39,447 nt of DNA, taken from assembly GCA_004214055.1 (NCBI GenBank), contig SGYT01000006.1, forward strand, positions 1 to 39,447, given 5' to 3'. Both the position numbers and the translations under genes were made by a program. Of the stretch, positions 1 through 8,594 are shown piece by piece; position 1 is the stretch's first letter, and the number at the start of each line of letters is the position of its first letter. A model generated the notes under the pieces. That model was given only the letters and a program-made list of their open reading frames with translations. It was not told the origin of the DNA and did not search any database. Source of the stretch: Candidatus Actinomarinales bacterium (GTDB lineage: Bacteria; Actinomycetota; Acidimicrobiia; Actinomarinales; Actinomarinaceae).

Positions 1-20
1 TCATTTTTGGATATATCAAA

Positions 21-26
21 TATAAT
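21..26 (+). promoter_or_regulatory. Possible -10 box of the tRNA-Leu gene
   Basis: A perfect TATAAT lies 10 nt before the first base of the tRNA, so transcription would start a few bases before the mature 5' end. The -35 region would fall at or before the window start and cannot be judged. The region is AT-rich, so chance matches are possible. Confidence 0.4.
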
Positions 27-36
27 CTTTAAGTAA

Positions 37-118
37 GCCCGGATGGCGGAATTGGCAGACGCGCTGGATTCAAAATCCAGTATCTTCGGATGTGGGGGTT
101 CGACTCCCCCTCCGGGTA
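37..118 (+). tRNA. tRNA-Leu (anticodon CAA)
   Basis: A full cloverleaf can be folded. The acceptor stem GCCCGGA (37-43) pairs with TCCGGGT (111-117), with one G-U pair at the end, followed by discriminator A at 118. The anticodon stem CTGGA/TCCAG encloses the loop TTCAAAA, giving anticodon CAA at 71-73, which reads the UUG leucine codon. A long variable arm with an ATC/GAT stem (about 81-93) marks a class II tRNA, and the T arm is GGGGG-TTCGACT-CCCCC (94-110). No 3' CCA is encoded, so CCA must be added after transcription. A T-rich run follows, but no terminator stem. Confidence 0.97.
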
Positions 119-167
119 CTTTTATTTTTAATTAGGTTTAAATACTGATCAAGTTAATAATGAAGTT

Positions 168-542
168 GTGAATAATATATCAAAAATTAGTTTCTTAATA
201 TTTATTATTTTTGTGACTGGAGTAATAATTTACTCAATAACTACTGCAGAAAATTATGGAGATAACTACATAGAAGAAATACGTGTAGCGGATGCTGATA
301 ATACTCTTGAAACCTTAAATAATGAAATCGCTATTGAGATTGGTAAATCGGTCTGTAATGAAGCAAAAAATTGGAGCGATGAAGAAACATCTTTACTTTC
401 AGTCCAAAACATACTTCATCAAAATGGTATAGATGTAAAAAAAGAAGACAGAATAATTCCAATTTTAAGATTTCAGTCTATTTATGAATTATGTCCCGAA
501 AACATAAGTGTTATGGAAGGAATATTTGGAAACAATGAATAA
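168..542 (+). CDS. Small membrane-anchored protein of unknown function
   Basis: This 124-residue protein starts with GTG; I see no in-frame ATG and no strong ribosome binding site upstream. A hydrophobic segment at about residues 8-24 looks like a signal anchor or uncleaved signal peptide, leaving about 95 mostly acidic residues outside the membrane. Two cysteines, Cys63 and Cys109 (in ELCPE), could form a disulfide. The arrangement of a mid-domain Cys and a late CP is loosely like DUF732-type secreted actinobacterial proteins, but that is only a guess by eye. The gene overlaps the start of the next gene by 8 bp, so the two are probably translated together. No function can be assigned. Confidence 0.7.
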   Translation: MNNISKISFLIFIIFVTGVIIYSITTAENYGDNYIEEIRVADADNTLETLNNEIAIEIGKSVCNEAKNWSDEETSLLSVQNILHQNGIDVKKEDRIIPILRFQSIYELCPENISVMEGIFGNNE

Positions 543-1131
543 ACAAGTTTTAGAGAGGTTACCTCAATTATTGTTTGGTCTATTTTTATGTGGTTTTGGA
601 CTTGCTTTTACAATTGAGGCTAAATTGGGATTAAATTCTTGGGATGTTTTTCATGATGGTTTTAGTCAATTGATAAATGTAAAGATAGGATTTGCTGGAG
701 TCGTTACAGGGTTTATTTTGCTTCTTGGGTGGATTCCATTAAAGCAAAAACCTTTCATTGGAACAATAGTTAATATACTTACAATCGGAAATGTAATTGA
801 TTTGACTATGTATTTCTTACCATCTCCTGATTTATTTTGGCTTAGACATTTGTATCTATATTTTGGTACTGTTGTTTTTGCTATGGGTGTGGGAATATAT
901 ATAGGTTCTGGACTTGGTCCGGGCCCAAGAGATGGAATTATGACAGGAATATCTAGAAAGGGACCAAGTATTAGAAATACAAGAATTGCAATTGATTTTA
1001 CAGCATTCATTATTGGTGTCCTGCTTGGTGGTTCCTACGGATATGGAACAGTAGTTATGGTTTTGACAGTTGGTCCAATAGTTCAGTTTGCTTTAGAAAG
1101 ATATGATAAGGGTACAATTTATAGCTTGTAA
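535..1131 (+). CDS. YczE-family integral membrane protein
   Basis: From the ATG at 535 the protein has 198 residues and about five hydrophobic segments. The stretch GLGPGPRDG (about residues 127-134) followed by TGISRKG and later GGSYGYGTV and GPIVQF is typical of the YczE/YyaS-like membrane proteins, whose role is not established. A GTG at 508 is in the same frame, but the ATG at 535 sits 5 nt after a GGAA and overlaps the previous stop by only 8 bp, so I prefer it. The gene ends exactly where the opposite-strand ygfZ-like gene ends, with no base between the two stop codons. Confidence 0.85.
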   Translation: MNKQVLERLPQLLFGLFLCGFGLAFTIEAKLGLNSWDVFHDGFSQLINVKIGFAGVVTGFILLLGWIPLKQKPFIGTIVNILTIGNVIDLTMYFLPSPDLFWLRHLYLYFGTVVFAMGVGIYIGSGLGPGPRDGIMTGISRKGPSIRNTRIAIDFTAFIIGVLLGGSYGYGTVVMVLTVGPIVQFALERYDKGTIYSL

Positions 1132-1698
1132 TTAAATTTTAATAAATTCTTGAGCACCGGTTTTGTTTGTTATCAATTTACGTCTTGGTCTTCCTCTAAA
1201 ATTTACTCTAGAAACAGGTTCTTGACCAAGAAAGCATCCTTTTTCGAAATTAAGAAAAGTTAGGAGCCATTTAGTTTCATTGGGTAATAACCCATTTTCT
1301 ATAGTTTCTAATGTCGGAAGCTCAGTGTTTAAAGTAATCTCATCCCAAGTCGACAAATCATTTCCTTTATAGTTGTAATCAAATCCTGCCTCAAATGTAT
1401 CTGAATCAATTTTTAAATTAACATCTATATCTTTTATTTCTATTTCACATTTAATTCTTATTTTGTATTTTTCAAAAGTTTCTTTTATTTTTACTAATTC
1501 TTCATTTTTTTGATATATATTTACTACTTCACCATTTTGCTCAGTCAAGAACCAATAATTTATCTTTCCATCAGGAAATAGTAGAAAAGATGGTACTATT
1601 TTTCCTTCAACAAATTCATTAGAAATTAGCGAATCTAAAAATGAAACTGCATCTTCTCCTTGAAAAGTTAAGACTTTATCTACTTTTATGTATTCCAT
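1132..1698 (-). CDS. ygfZ: Short YgfZ/GcvT-like folate-binding protein
   Basis: The motif KGCFLGQE (residues 153-160) followed by VSRVNFRGRPRRKL is the signature of the YgfZ family, tetrahydrofolate-binding proteins that help maintain certain iron-sulfur enzymes. The cysteine at 157 is the conserved one. The protein has only 188 residues and ends about 28 residues after the motif, whereas family members commonly have a further C-terminal barrel and 300 or more residues. I use the ATG at 1698, which lies 2 nt after the ccdA stop; a TTG at 1719 would overlap ccdA. It is last in the run nth-ccdA-ygfZ. Family membership is clear, while activity of such a short form is not. Confidence 0.85.
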   Translation of the reverse strand: MEYIKVDKVLTFQGEDAVSFLDSLISNEFVEGKIVPSFLLFPDGKINYWFLTEQNGEVVNIYQKNEELVKIKETFEKYKIRIKCEIEIKDIDVNLKIDSDTFEAGFDYNYKGNDLSTWDEITLNTELPTLETIENGLLPNETKWLLTFLNFEKGCFLGQEPVSRVNFRGRPRRKLITNKTGAQEFIKI

Positions 1699-1700
1699 TC

Positions 1701-2408
1701 TTATATTGTACTTAACCAATCAAGTTTTAAATAAATAAATAAGTTTTGAAATAATGAAGCAAGAACGTACATCCTGTCCGAGAATATTAACAAGCCTATA
1801 AAAACTAAAATGCTTCCAGATATTTTATTTGAATATTTCTGAAAAATAGTAAAAAACCTACCTCTAAGATTAACTTTTGTTGAAAGTAATGGCATTGATA
1901 TGAATGGAATAGCTAGTCCTAATGAATAAGCAGATAATAAAAATATACCCTCGCTTACTGTTTGTCTGTTTGATGATAATGTAAGTAGTGCACCTAAAAC
2001 AGGACCTATGCATGGAGTAAATCCAAAAGCAAAAGTTAAACCCAAAATAAAATTTTTAAAACTTTTAAATTTATTCAAATCTACATAATTTGCGGTGTAA
2101 AAATATTTTTGATTCAAATTTGGAAAGAAGAGTATTAAACCAAAAATAATTATAATTAATCCACTTATCATTGATAAAGATTGTGAGTTTCGAGAAAAGA
2201 AAGATCCTATGTTGGTTGCTATTGCAGCTAAAGAAATAAAAACAATTGTAAAGCCAAAAGTGAATTGTATTGAACCAATCAAGCGTGCCCGAATATTTTT
2301 TTCTATTTCTGAAAATATTGCAAGATAACCAGGGACCAAAGGGAGTACGCAAGGTGAGAAAAAAGATAATGCTCCAAAAATAAACGCTATAAATAAATTA
2401 ATTTCCAT
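1701..2408 (-). CDS. ccdA: CcdA/DsbD-type thiol-disulfide transmembrane protein
   Basis: This 235-residue protein has about six membrane segments and two conserved cysteine motifs, FSPCVLPLVPGYL (Cys20) and GFTPCIGPVLG (Cys133). These are the redox pair of the CcdA family, which passes electrons from cytoplasmic thioredoxin to extracytoplasmic thiol proteins, for example in cytochrome c maturation. The ATG at 2408 starts right before the first membrane helix and lies one base after the nth stop. A longer reading frame back to 2495 overlaps nth and adds no family sequence. No partner thioredoxin or ResB/ResC gene is in the window. Confidence 0.92.
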   Translation of the reverse strand: MEINLFIAFIFGALSFFSPCVLPLVPGYLAIFSEIEKNIRARLIGSIQFTFGFTIVFISLAAIATNIGSFFSRNSQSLSMISGLIIIIFGLILFFPNLNQKYFYTANYVDLNKFKSFKNFILGLTFAFGFTPCIGPVLGALLTLSSNRQTVSEGIFLLSAYSLGLAIPFISMPLLSTKVNLRGRFFTIFQKYSNKISGSILVFIGLLIFSDRMYVLASLFQNLFIYLKLDWLSTI

Positions 2409-2409
2409 A

Positions 2410-3042
2410 TTATTTAATTCCCTTACGACCATATTTGCTACAAATAGGACATAAATCTTTTTTATGTGATATAGCTGGACAGTATTCACGACCAAAATAT
2501 ATCATCTGTAAATGTAGTTTATTCCAAGATTCTTCAGGAAATAAACGTTTTAAATCTTTTTCTGTTTTTTCTACACTTTTCCTTGTAGATAATGCCCACC
2601 TCCAAGCTAAGCGATGAATATGTGTATCTACTGGAAATGCCGGAACTCCAAATGCTTGACTCATAACAACTGAAGCGGTTTTGTGGCCAACACCTGGTAA
2701 TTCTTCTAGCTGTTCGAATTTTTGAGGAACAATCGAGTCATACTTATTAACAAGTATTTTTGATAGTCCCACTATTGCTTTAGATTTCTGTGGAGACAAA
2801 CCGCAAGGTTTTACAATTTTACGAACCTTATTTATACTTTTTTTTGCCATATCATCAGGATTGTTTGCAAGTTTAAATAATTCAGGAGTTACTTCATTTA
2901 CTTTTTTATCTGTACACCTAGCAGATAATAATACAGCTATTAAAAGGGTGTAAGGATCTTTATGGTTTAAAGGTACAGGTGGATTTGGATATTTCTTATC
3001 TAATATCTTCTGAATCTCTTTTACCTTAAGTTGTTTTTTCAT
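2410..3042 (-). CDS. nth: Endonuclease III-family DNA glycosylase
   Basis: The 210-residue protein is a base excision repair glycosylase/AP lyase. The helix-hairpin-helix LPGVGHKTA (115-123) carries the catalytic lysine (Lys121), and FPVDTHIHR contains the catalytic aspartate (Asp139). The C-terminal cysteine region is unusual: Cys188, Cys198 and Cys201 give C-X9-C-X2-C and a fourth cysteine is absent, whereas classic Nth has C-X6-C-X2-C-X5-C for a [4Fe-4S] cluster. The cluster is therefore probably missing. It starts the minus-strand run nth-ccdA-ygfZ and is divergent from the EamA gene, with 40 bp between the start codons. Confidence 0.95.
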   Translation of the reverse strand: MKKQLKVKEIQKILDKKYPNPPVPLNHKDPYTLLIAVLLSARCTDKKVNEVTPELFKLANNPDDMAKKSINKVRKIVKPCGLSPQKSKAIVGLSKILVNKYDSIVPQKFEQLEELPGVGHKTASVVMSQAFGVPAFPVDTHIHRLAWRWALSTRKSVEKTEKDLKRLFPEESWNKLHLQMIYFGREYCPAISHKKDLCPICSKYGRKGIK

Positions 3043-3082
3043 ATAATTATTTTATACAATATATTAATGTTCACTTATTCAG

Positions 3083-3910
3083 ATGTTTAAGAAAAAAAGA
3101 GTTATAGCTGTTAACGCATTGATCCTTGCAGCTTTATTGTTTGGATCAACCTTTATTATTGTTAAAAACTTGTTAGATTCTTTATCTCCAACAACTGTTG
3201 TCTTTCTGAGATATTTAATTGCATCAATATTATTTCTTTTTTCTGGAGGAATTCCAAACAAAGAATATATAAAACCTGGTTTACTTATGGGACTCTTTCT
3301 ATGGATTGGATATATTACGCAAACTCAAGGTTTACTTACAACTTCAACAATAAATTCAGGAATAGTCACTGGATTCTATATTGTTCTTACACCTATATTT
3401 TCAAAATTTATAAATAAAACAAACATTGAGAAGAAAAATTATATTGGTTCAACATTTGGTTTTCTAGGTATATTTTTAATTGCAATAAATAATATTGATG
3501 AACTATTTGGAAATTTATTTACTTTAATCTGTGCTTCGGGATATGCACTCCATATAGTAATGGTTGAGAGGTATATAAAAGATAAGAATATCTCCAAACT
3601 AATGTTTATACAATCATCTGTTGGTGCATTACTTTGTTTGCCTTTTTTAGAATTTAATGAACTTGGTAAAAGCATTGATTATTTGTATCCAATTATGTTT
3701 CTAGGACTTCTTGTTAACTTTTGTGCTTTTTATCTTCAATTGTTCGGTCAAAAATTTATAAACGCATCTACTGCATCTTTATTATTCGGACTAGAAGGAG
3801 TTTTCGCTTTATTAATTGGAGTATTTTATGTTGATGAAGTATTAAATATGACAAACTGGTTAGGAGTAATAATTGTTCTTTTTTCTATTTACTATGTTAT
3901 TAAAGAATAG
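3083..3910 (+). CDS. EamA-family (DMT) transporter
   Basis: The 275-residue protein consists almost wholly of hydrophobic helices, about ten, in two related halves. Features such as LFGSTFIIVKNLL near the N-terminus, FLRYLIA, and LFGLEGVFALLIGVFYVDEV in the second half are typical EamA repeats. Members export metabolites or take up small molecules; the substrate cannot be told from the sequence. It starts with ATG 40 bp from the divergent nth gene. Its last 11 bp overlap the end of the convergent small membrane protein gene. Confidence 0.88.
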   Translation: MFKKKRVIAVNALILAALLFGSTFIIVKNLLDSLSPTTVVFLRYLIASILFLFSGGIPNKEYIKPGLLMGLFLWIGYITQTQGLLTTSTINSGIVTGFYIVLTPIFSKFINKTNIEKKNYIGSTFGFLGIFLIAINNIDELFGNLFTLICASGYALHIVMVERYIKDKNISKLMFIQSSVGALLCLPFLEFNELGKSIDYLYPIMFLGLLVNFCAFYLQLFGQKFINASTASLLFGLEGVFALLIGVFYVDEVLNMTNWLGVIIVLFSIYYVIKE

Positions 3911-4163
3911 AATTATTTTTTTGAATATTATTCATATATCTCATTATTAATCTAAGTAAAAATACTAATAAGAAAAAAGCACTAATTAAAAATACGAGAA
4001 GTCTGGGACCTTCGCTTATGGGTATGCTGCAATTAACTAGGTCTTCACATAAACCAAAAGCATTGCCCCCATTAGATAGGTCATAAACAATTATTAATGG
4101 ATACCCTAGAATCGATACTAATGAAACTAGAATAAAAAAAACTATAACTCTTAATAAAAACAT
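3900..4163 (-). CDS. Small two-helix membrane protein of unknown function
   Basis: The 87-residue protein has a hydrophobic N-terminal segment (about 5-27) and a second one (about 54-72), joined by a loop of about 25 residues with two cysteines (in GLCEDLVNCS) that could be a disulfide-closed outer loop. It ends in a polar, Asn-rich tail. I recognise no family. The start codon is 29 bp from the divergent thyX start, and the stop overlaps eamA, so it fills the gap between them completely. Confidence 0.6.
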   Translation of the reverse strand: MFLLRVIVFFILVSLVSILGYPLIIVYDLSNGGNAFGLCEDLVNCSIPISEGPRLLVFLISAFFLLVFLLRLIMRYMNNIQKNNSIL

Positions 4164-4179
4164 ATTTTTTTTATTTTAA

Positions 4180-4185
4180 TATAGT
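4180..4185 (+). promoter_or_regulatory. Putative thyX -10 box, leaderless layout
   Basis: TATAGT ends 7 nt before the thyX ATG, which would put the transcription start at or within a base or two of the start codon. No Shine-Dalgarno sequence is seen between them. This matches a leaderless transcript, which is common in actinobacteria. The same TATAGT box appears before the ilv leader peptide. Confidence 0.45.
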
Positions 4186-4192
4186 TACATAA

Positions 4193-4849
4193 ATGAAAGT
4201 TAAATTAATAAGTTATTCAAAACCAACTGAAGAAGTTAATAGTGAAGGAATTGAGGATGCTCAAGAATTAGTTGCTTTTTGTGCACGAGTTTCAAACCCA
4301 TCTAATCAATTAAATACTGAAACAAGCGAAAAACTTATAAATTACCTTATTAAAAATGCTCACTGGTCTCCTCTAGAAATGGTAAGTGCTTGTTTAGAAA
4401 TAGAGACAACTAGAGACATTGCAAGACAAATGTTAAGACATAGATCTTTTAGTTTTCAAGAATTCAGTCAAAGATACGCAAACCCAGTTAAAGACTTAGA
4501 ATTTGTAACAAGAGAAGCAAGATTACAAGATCCAAAGAACAGGCAGAATTCTATAGAGACTGATAATTCAGATATTGTAAACGAATGGAATTCTAAGCAA
4601 AATGAGGTTATTGAAATTGCAACAAAAGCATACAACTGGGCTATTGAATCAGGTATTGCAAAAGAACAAGCAAGATCTGTGCTCCCGGAAGGAAATACAG
4701 TAAGTAAATTATATATGAATGGAACTTTAAGAAGTTGGATACATTATATAGAACTTAGAACTGCTAACGGAACACAAAAAGAGCATATGGAGATAGCTAA
4801 TGCATGTGCTGAAGTTATTAATAATATTTTTCCTATGGGGAAAAATTAA
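4193..4849 (+). CDS. thyX: Flavin-dependent thymidylate synthase
   Basis: ThyX methylates dUMP to dTMP using methylene-tetrahydrofolate and FAD/NADPH. The signature RHR-X7-S is present as RHRSFSFQEFS (82-92), followed by QRYA. The sequences NAHWSPLEMV (55-64) and ARSVLPEGN (160-168) also match the family, and 218 residues is a normal length. ATG at 4193 is the only sensible start. One base separates its stop from the stop of the convergent 69-residue gene. Confidence 0.97.
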   Translation: MKVKLISYSKPTEEVNSEGIEDAQELVAFCARVSNPSNQLNTETSEKLINYLIKNAHWSPLEMVSACLEIETTRDIARQMLRHRSFSFQEFSQRYANPVKDLEFVTREARLQDPKNRQNSIETDNSDIVNEWNSKQNEVIEIATKAYNWAIESGIAKEQARSVLPEGNTVSKLYMNGTLRSWIHYIELRTANGTQKEHMEIANACAEVINNIFPMGKN

Positions 4850-4850
4850 A

Positions 4851-5060
4851 TTAAGAATCTAATTTATATTTAAATACTAAATAATTATCAACAATTTCAA
4901 ATTCTGATTCAGAAATAAGCATATAGTCTTGAAAGTCTTCTTCTGCTTGCTTTATGAAAGCGAGCCTTTCATCACCTCCTACTGGTGGTATAGATCTATT
5001 TTTTACAGCTTCTGCTCTTTCCTTAAATCTATTTTGAAAATCACTTATATTAAATGTCAT
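4851..5060 (-). CDS. Small soluble protein of unknown function downstream of dnaE
   Basis: This 69-residue hydrophilic protein has a predicted helix rich in Lys/Arg/Glu (8-22), a central RSIPPVGGDERLAFIKQAEE segment and an acidic C-terminal half. The central segment resembles short proteins I associate with actinobacteria, but I cannot name a family. It lies 13 bp after the dnaE stop on the same strand, so it is probably the last gene of the dksA-lspA-rluA-dnaE run. Confidence 0.65.
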   Translation of the reverse strand: MTFNISDFQNRFKERAEAVKNRSIPPVGGDERLAFIKQAEEDFQDYMLISESEFEIVDNYLVFKYKLDS

Positions 5061-5073
5061 AATTAGATTGTAA

Positions 5074-8000
5074 TTAGTTTGAAAGTAAAGTATTTATTTC
5101 GTTTCGTAATTCAGTAGTTTTTTTAATATTAATTGACTTTAGTTCTAATAATTTTGAACCCTCAGTAGAACTTACTTCTAACTCAACTTTTGAATTTCCA
5201 GGATGTCTCTGTAATAATTCCTTTAACAATATTAAATTATTCTTATCAAGTATTTCTTCCGATACAGATATTCTCAATGGAGTATTATCTTGATCTAATA
5301 CCATCTTCGATGGTTCTATAATTTCTATATCTCTTGCTCTTATAATATTCTCTGAGCCTCCTACGTATGTACCTGTTACTTTTATATAAGGTTGTCCATC
5401 TAAAGTTGAGTTATATTTATCAACTAATTTATTAAATAGTAAAACTCCTACAGACCCTGTTATTTCTTGTATGTCTAATTGAATCCAAGGATTGCCTCTT
5501 CTAGATACTCTTTTTTGAACATTTGAAACAAGACCTGCAATAACAACATTAATCTCATCTTCATCTGTATAGTCTAATAATTCAATAACGGAATGCGAAG
5601 AATCTGACCTTAGTACTTCTCCGTATCCGTCTAACGGATCTTCACTTACAAAGAAGCCAAGCATTTCCCTTTCTCTATCCAATAATTCATTTTTATCCCA
5701 CTCAATGTTTTGTATTTTTGTTTTATTCTCACTATTTTCGAATTCAAAGAGAGAACGCTGCGAGCTTTGTCCATTTTTCTTAAGTTCTTTTGCATCTTCA
5801 ATCAAATCAACTATTGATTCAAATATTCCCCTTCGTGGGTATCCAAATTTATCAAAAGCCCCACCTTGTACCATGGCTTCTATTCCTCTTTTGTTTAAGG
5901 ATCTAGAGTCAATACGAGATAAAAATTCCTCTATAGATTCAAAACTTCCATTTTCTCTTTCTTTAATTATTTTTTCAGCTGTAACATCACCAACATTTCT
6001 TATAGCTGAAATACCAAAAACTATCTCTTTGTTACTAACTGAAAAATCTTCTAAACTTTCATTTATATCAGGTGTGCAAACTTTAACTCCTAAATCTCTC
6101 GCTTCTGAAAGAAAAATAGCTGTTCTGTCTTTATCTCTTTTAACTGATGTTAAACAAGCAGCTATATATTCAGCTGGATAATTAGCTTTTAAATATGCAG
6201 TTTGATAAGCAAGCAACGCGTAAGGAACTGAATGACTTTTATTAAATCCATATCCAGCAAAATAAGCAATCTGATCAAAAAGTTCTATAGCAAATTGTTG
6301 AGAGTAGCCATTCTTAACCGCACCATTTTTAAATTTTTCTCTTTGCATTTCCATTACTTTAGGTATTTTTTTTCCCATTGCCTTTCTTAATTCATCTGCT
6401 TCATTTAATTCAAAGCCAGATATTTTTTCAGCAATTTGCATTACTTGCTCTTGATATAAAATCACTCCATAAGTTTCCGAAAGTATTTCCTCAAGGTCTT
6501 TATGTAAGTATTCAATTTCTTTTCTTCCTGTAGCCCTATCAGTAAATTCATTATGCATACCCGCGCCAAGGGGCCCGGGTCTAATAAGAGCTACCAATGC
6601 AACTATATCTTCAAAGTTTCTTGTTTTTAAACTTCTAGAGGTTGACTGAGCAACCCTACTTTCTAATTGAAATACTCCTGTCATTTTTCCTTCAGCAAAT
6701 AACTCAAAAGTTTTTTCATCATCTAACGGAACATTATCAATATTTAAATTTTTATCACTTATAAGTTCTAGGGTTCTATCTATAATTGACAGATTCCTTA
6801 ATCCTAAAAAATCCATTTTTAGAAGTCCCAATTTTTCAACTGCGTGCATTTCAAATTGTGTAACTAATTCTGCTTCTTTTCCTTTTTGTTGAACTGGTAA
6901 ATATTTTGTTATAGTGTCTGGTGAAATAACAACTGCAGCCGCGTGAATACCGTCTTGTCTCCTAAGCCCCTCTAAACCAAGTGCTATATCTATTATTTTT
7001 TTTACTTCTTCATCTTTTTTATATTGGTCTCTTAATTCTGATGATGCTGAATAAAATTCTTTACTGTATCCGCTCTTGTTTTCCTCATCTAGTTTTAAAC
7101 ACTCTGAAATTGTCGCAGTATTTCCAAGTATCATTGGTGGCATCATTTTTGCTACTTTATCGCCAGATGAATAAGGAAGTCCTAAAACCCTAGCTGAATC
7201 TCTTATTGCTTGTTTAGCTTTTATAGTTGCAAATGTAATAATATGAGCAACTTTATCTTCACCATATTTATTAATTACGTAATTTATGACGTCAGTTCTA
7301 TATCTTTCATCAAAATCCATATCAATATCTGGTAACTCTTTTCTACCTTTATTAAGAAATCTTTCAAACAATAATCCGTATTTAAGTGGCTCTATACCCG
7401 TAATACCAAGACAATAAGCTACTATTGAACCTGCAGCTGAACCCCTTCCAGCTCCTGTTCTTATTTTATTTTCTTTTGCATAATTAATAAGATCACCAAC
7501 TATAAGAAAATAGGATGCAAAACCCATTGAGTTTATAACTTCAAGTTCGTAATTTATTCGATCTTTAATTTCTTTTGTAATGTCTTGATATACTTCTTTC
7601 GCACCCTCTAATACTTTTTTATTTAAGTATTCTTCTGCCGATGTATTTTCCTTAGGAACAGGAAATGCAGGAAGATAATACTTGGGAGAACTAAAGCTGT
7701 ATTTAATTCTTTCTGCAATTTCTAATGTATTATCACATGCTTTAGGGTATATATTTTCAGGAAATAGTTTTCTCATTTCTTCTGAAGACTTAACATGGTA
7801 CCCAGATCCATCAAATTTAAATCTTGTATCGTCATCTAATGTTGCATTTGTTTGCACGCAAAGCAAAGCATCGTGAGCTGAACTATCTTCTTTATTAACA
7901 TAGTGAGAATCGTTGGTGGCTACTAAAGGAGCGCCGAGATCTTTAGAAATCATAAGTAAATCAGGCAGAATAAGCTTTTGTTGTTCTATTCCATGATTGT

Positions 8001-8565
8001 GTAATTCAATATAAAAGTTTTCTTCACCAAAAATTGATTGATAAAATTTAGCTTTTTCAAGAGCTTTAGAGTAGCTCTTTTCTCCTTCTTTGTTACCTTC
8101 TTCAGTAGAGCCATCAGGTGCTAGAAACTGAGATATCTCACCTCCAAGACATCCAGATAAAGCAATTATTCCTTCGCTGTGTTCTTTTAGTAATTCATAA
8201 TCAACTCTTGGCTTATAATAATAACCTTCTGTAAATGCTCTGCTTGCCATATTAACTAGATTCCAATATCCAATTGTATTTTCAGCTAATAGTGTTAAAT
8301 GGTATCTCTTATTATTCTCTCTATCAGGCCTTTCAAATCTTGAGTCATTAATTACATATGCTTCATAACCAATTATCGGGATTAACTCTTTATCTATTGC
8401 CGAATTATAAAATTCTAAAGCCCCATAAAGGTTTCCATGGTCAGTAATAGCTGCTCCAGGTTGTCCAAGTTCTTTAACTTTATCAAGGTAAGTTTCGATT
8501 TTTGCTGCACCATCTAACATTGAGTACTCAGTGTGTGCATGTAAATGTACAAATGATTTGCTCAT
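5074..8565 (-). CDS. dnaE: DNA polymerase III alpha subunit
   Basis: The 1163-residue replicative polymerase subunit begins with a PHP domain: HLHAHTEYSMLDGA (7-20), TDHGNLYG, ELHNHG and ATNDSHY keep many metal-binding His and Asp residues, so PHP exonuclease proofreading as in other actinobacterial DnaE proteins is possible. The palm holds PDIDMDF (412-418) with two catalytic aspartates, and MDFLGLRN supplies the third (Asp585). Helix-hairpin-helix and OB-fold regions follow; the OB-like part is about 970-1080. Length is normal for DnaE. It starts with ATG 29 bp after the RluA-like gene, within a minus-strand run. Confidence 0.98.
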   Translation of the reverse strand: MSKSFVHLHAHTEYSMLDGAAKIETYLDKVKELGQPGAAITDHGNLYGALEFYNSAIDKELIPIIGYEAYVINDSRFERPDRENNKRYHLTLLAENTIGYWNLVNMASRAFTEGYYYKPRVDYELLKEHSEGIIALSGCLGGEISQFLAPDGSTEEGNKEGEKSYSKALEKAKFYQSIFGEENFYIELHNHGIEQQKLILPDLLMISKDLGAPLVATNDSHYVNKEDSSAHDALLCVQTNATLDDDTRFKFDGSGYHVKSSEEMRKLFPENIYPKACDNTLEIAERIKYSFSSPKYYLPAFPVPKENTSAEEYLNKKVLEGAKEVYQDITKEIKDRINYELEVINSMGFASYFLIVGDLINYAKENKIRTGAGRGSAAGSIVAYCLGITGIEPLKYGLLFERFLNKGRKELPDIDMDFDERYRTDVINYVINKYGEDKVAHIITFATIKAKQAIRDSARVLGLPYSSGDKVAKMMPPMILGNTATISECLKLDEENKSGYSKEFYSASSELRDQYKKDEEVKKIIDIALGLEGLRRQDGIHAAAVVISPDTITKYLPVQQKGKEAELVTQFEMHAVEKLGLLKMDFLGLRNLSIIDRTLELISDKNLNIDNVPLDDEKTFELFAEGKMTGVFQLESRVAQSTSRSLKTRNFEDIVALVALIRPGPLGAGMHNEFTDRATGRKEIEYLHKDLEEILSETYGVILYQEQVMQIAEKISGFELNEADELRKAMGKKIPKVMEMQREKFKNGAVKNGYSQQFAIELFDQIAYFAGYGFNKSHSVPYALLAYQTAYLKANYPAEYIAACLTSVKRDKDRTAIFLSEARDLGVKVCTPDINESLEDFSVSNKEIVFGISAIRNVGDVTAEKIIKERENGSFESIEEFLSRIDSRSLNKRGIEAMVQGGAFDKFGYPRRGIFESIVDLIEDAKELKKNGQSSQRSLFEFENSENKTKIQNIEWDKNELLDREREMLGFFVSEDPLDGYGEVLRSDSSHSVIELLDYTDEDEINVVIAGLVSNVQKRVSRRGNPWIQLDIQEITGSVGVLLFNKLVDKYNSTLDGQPYIKVTGTYVGGSENIIRARDIEIIEPSKMVLDQDNTPLRISVSEEILDKNNLILLKELLQRHPGNSKVELEVSSTEGSKLLELKSINIKKTTELRNEINTLLSN

Positions 8566-8594
8566 AGATTTATTGTAAATGTTTTTTTATAAAT

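Noticed and set aside
119-135. Terminator after tRNA-Leu
   Set aside because: There is a T-rich run but no stem before it apart from the tRNA itself.
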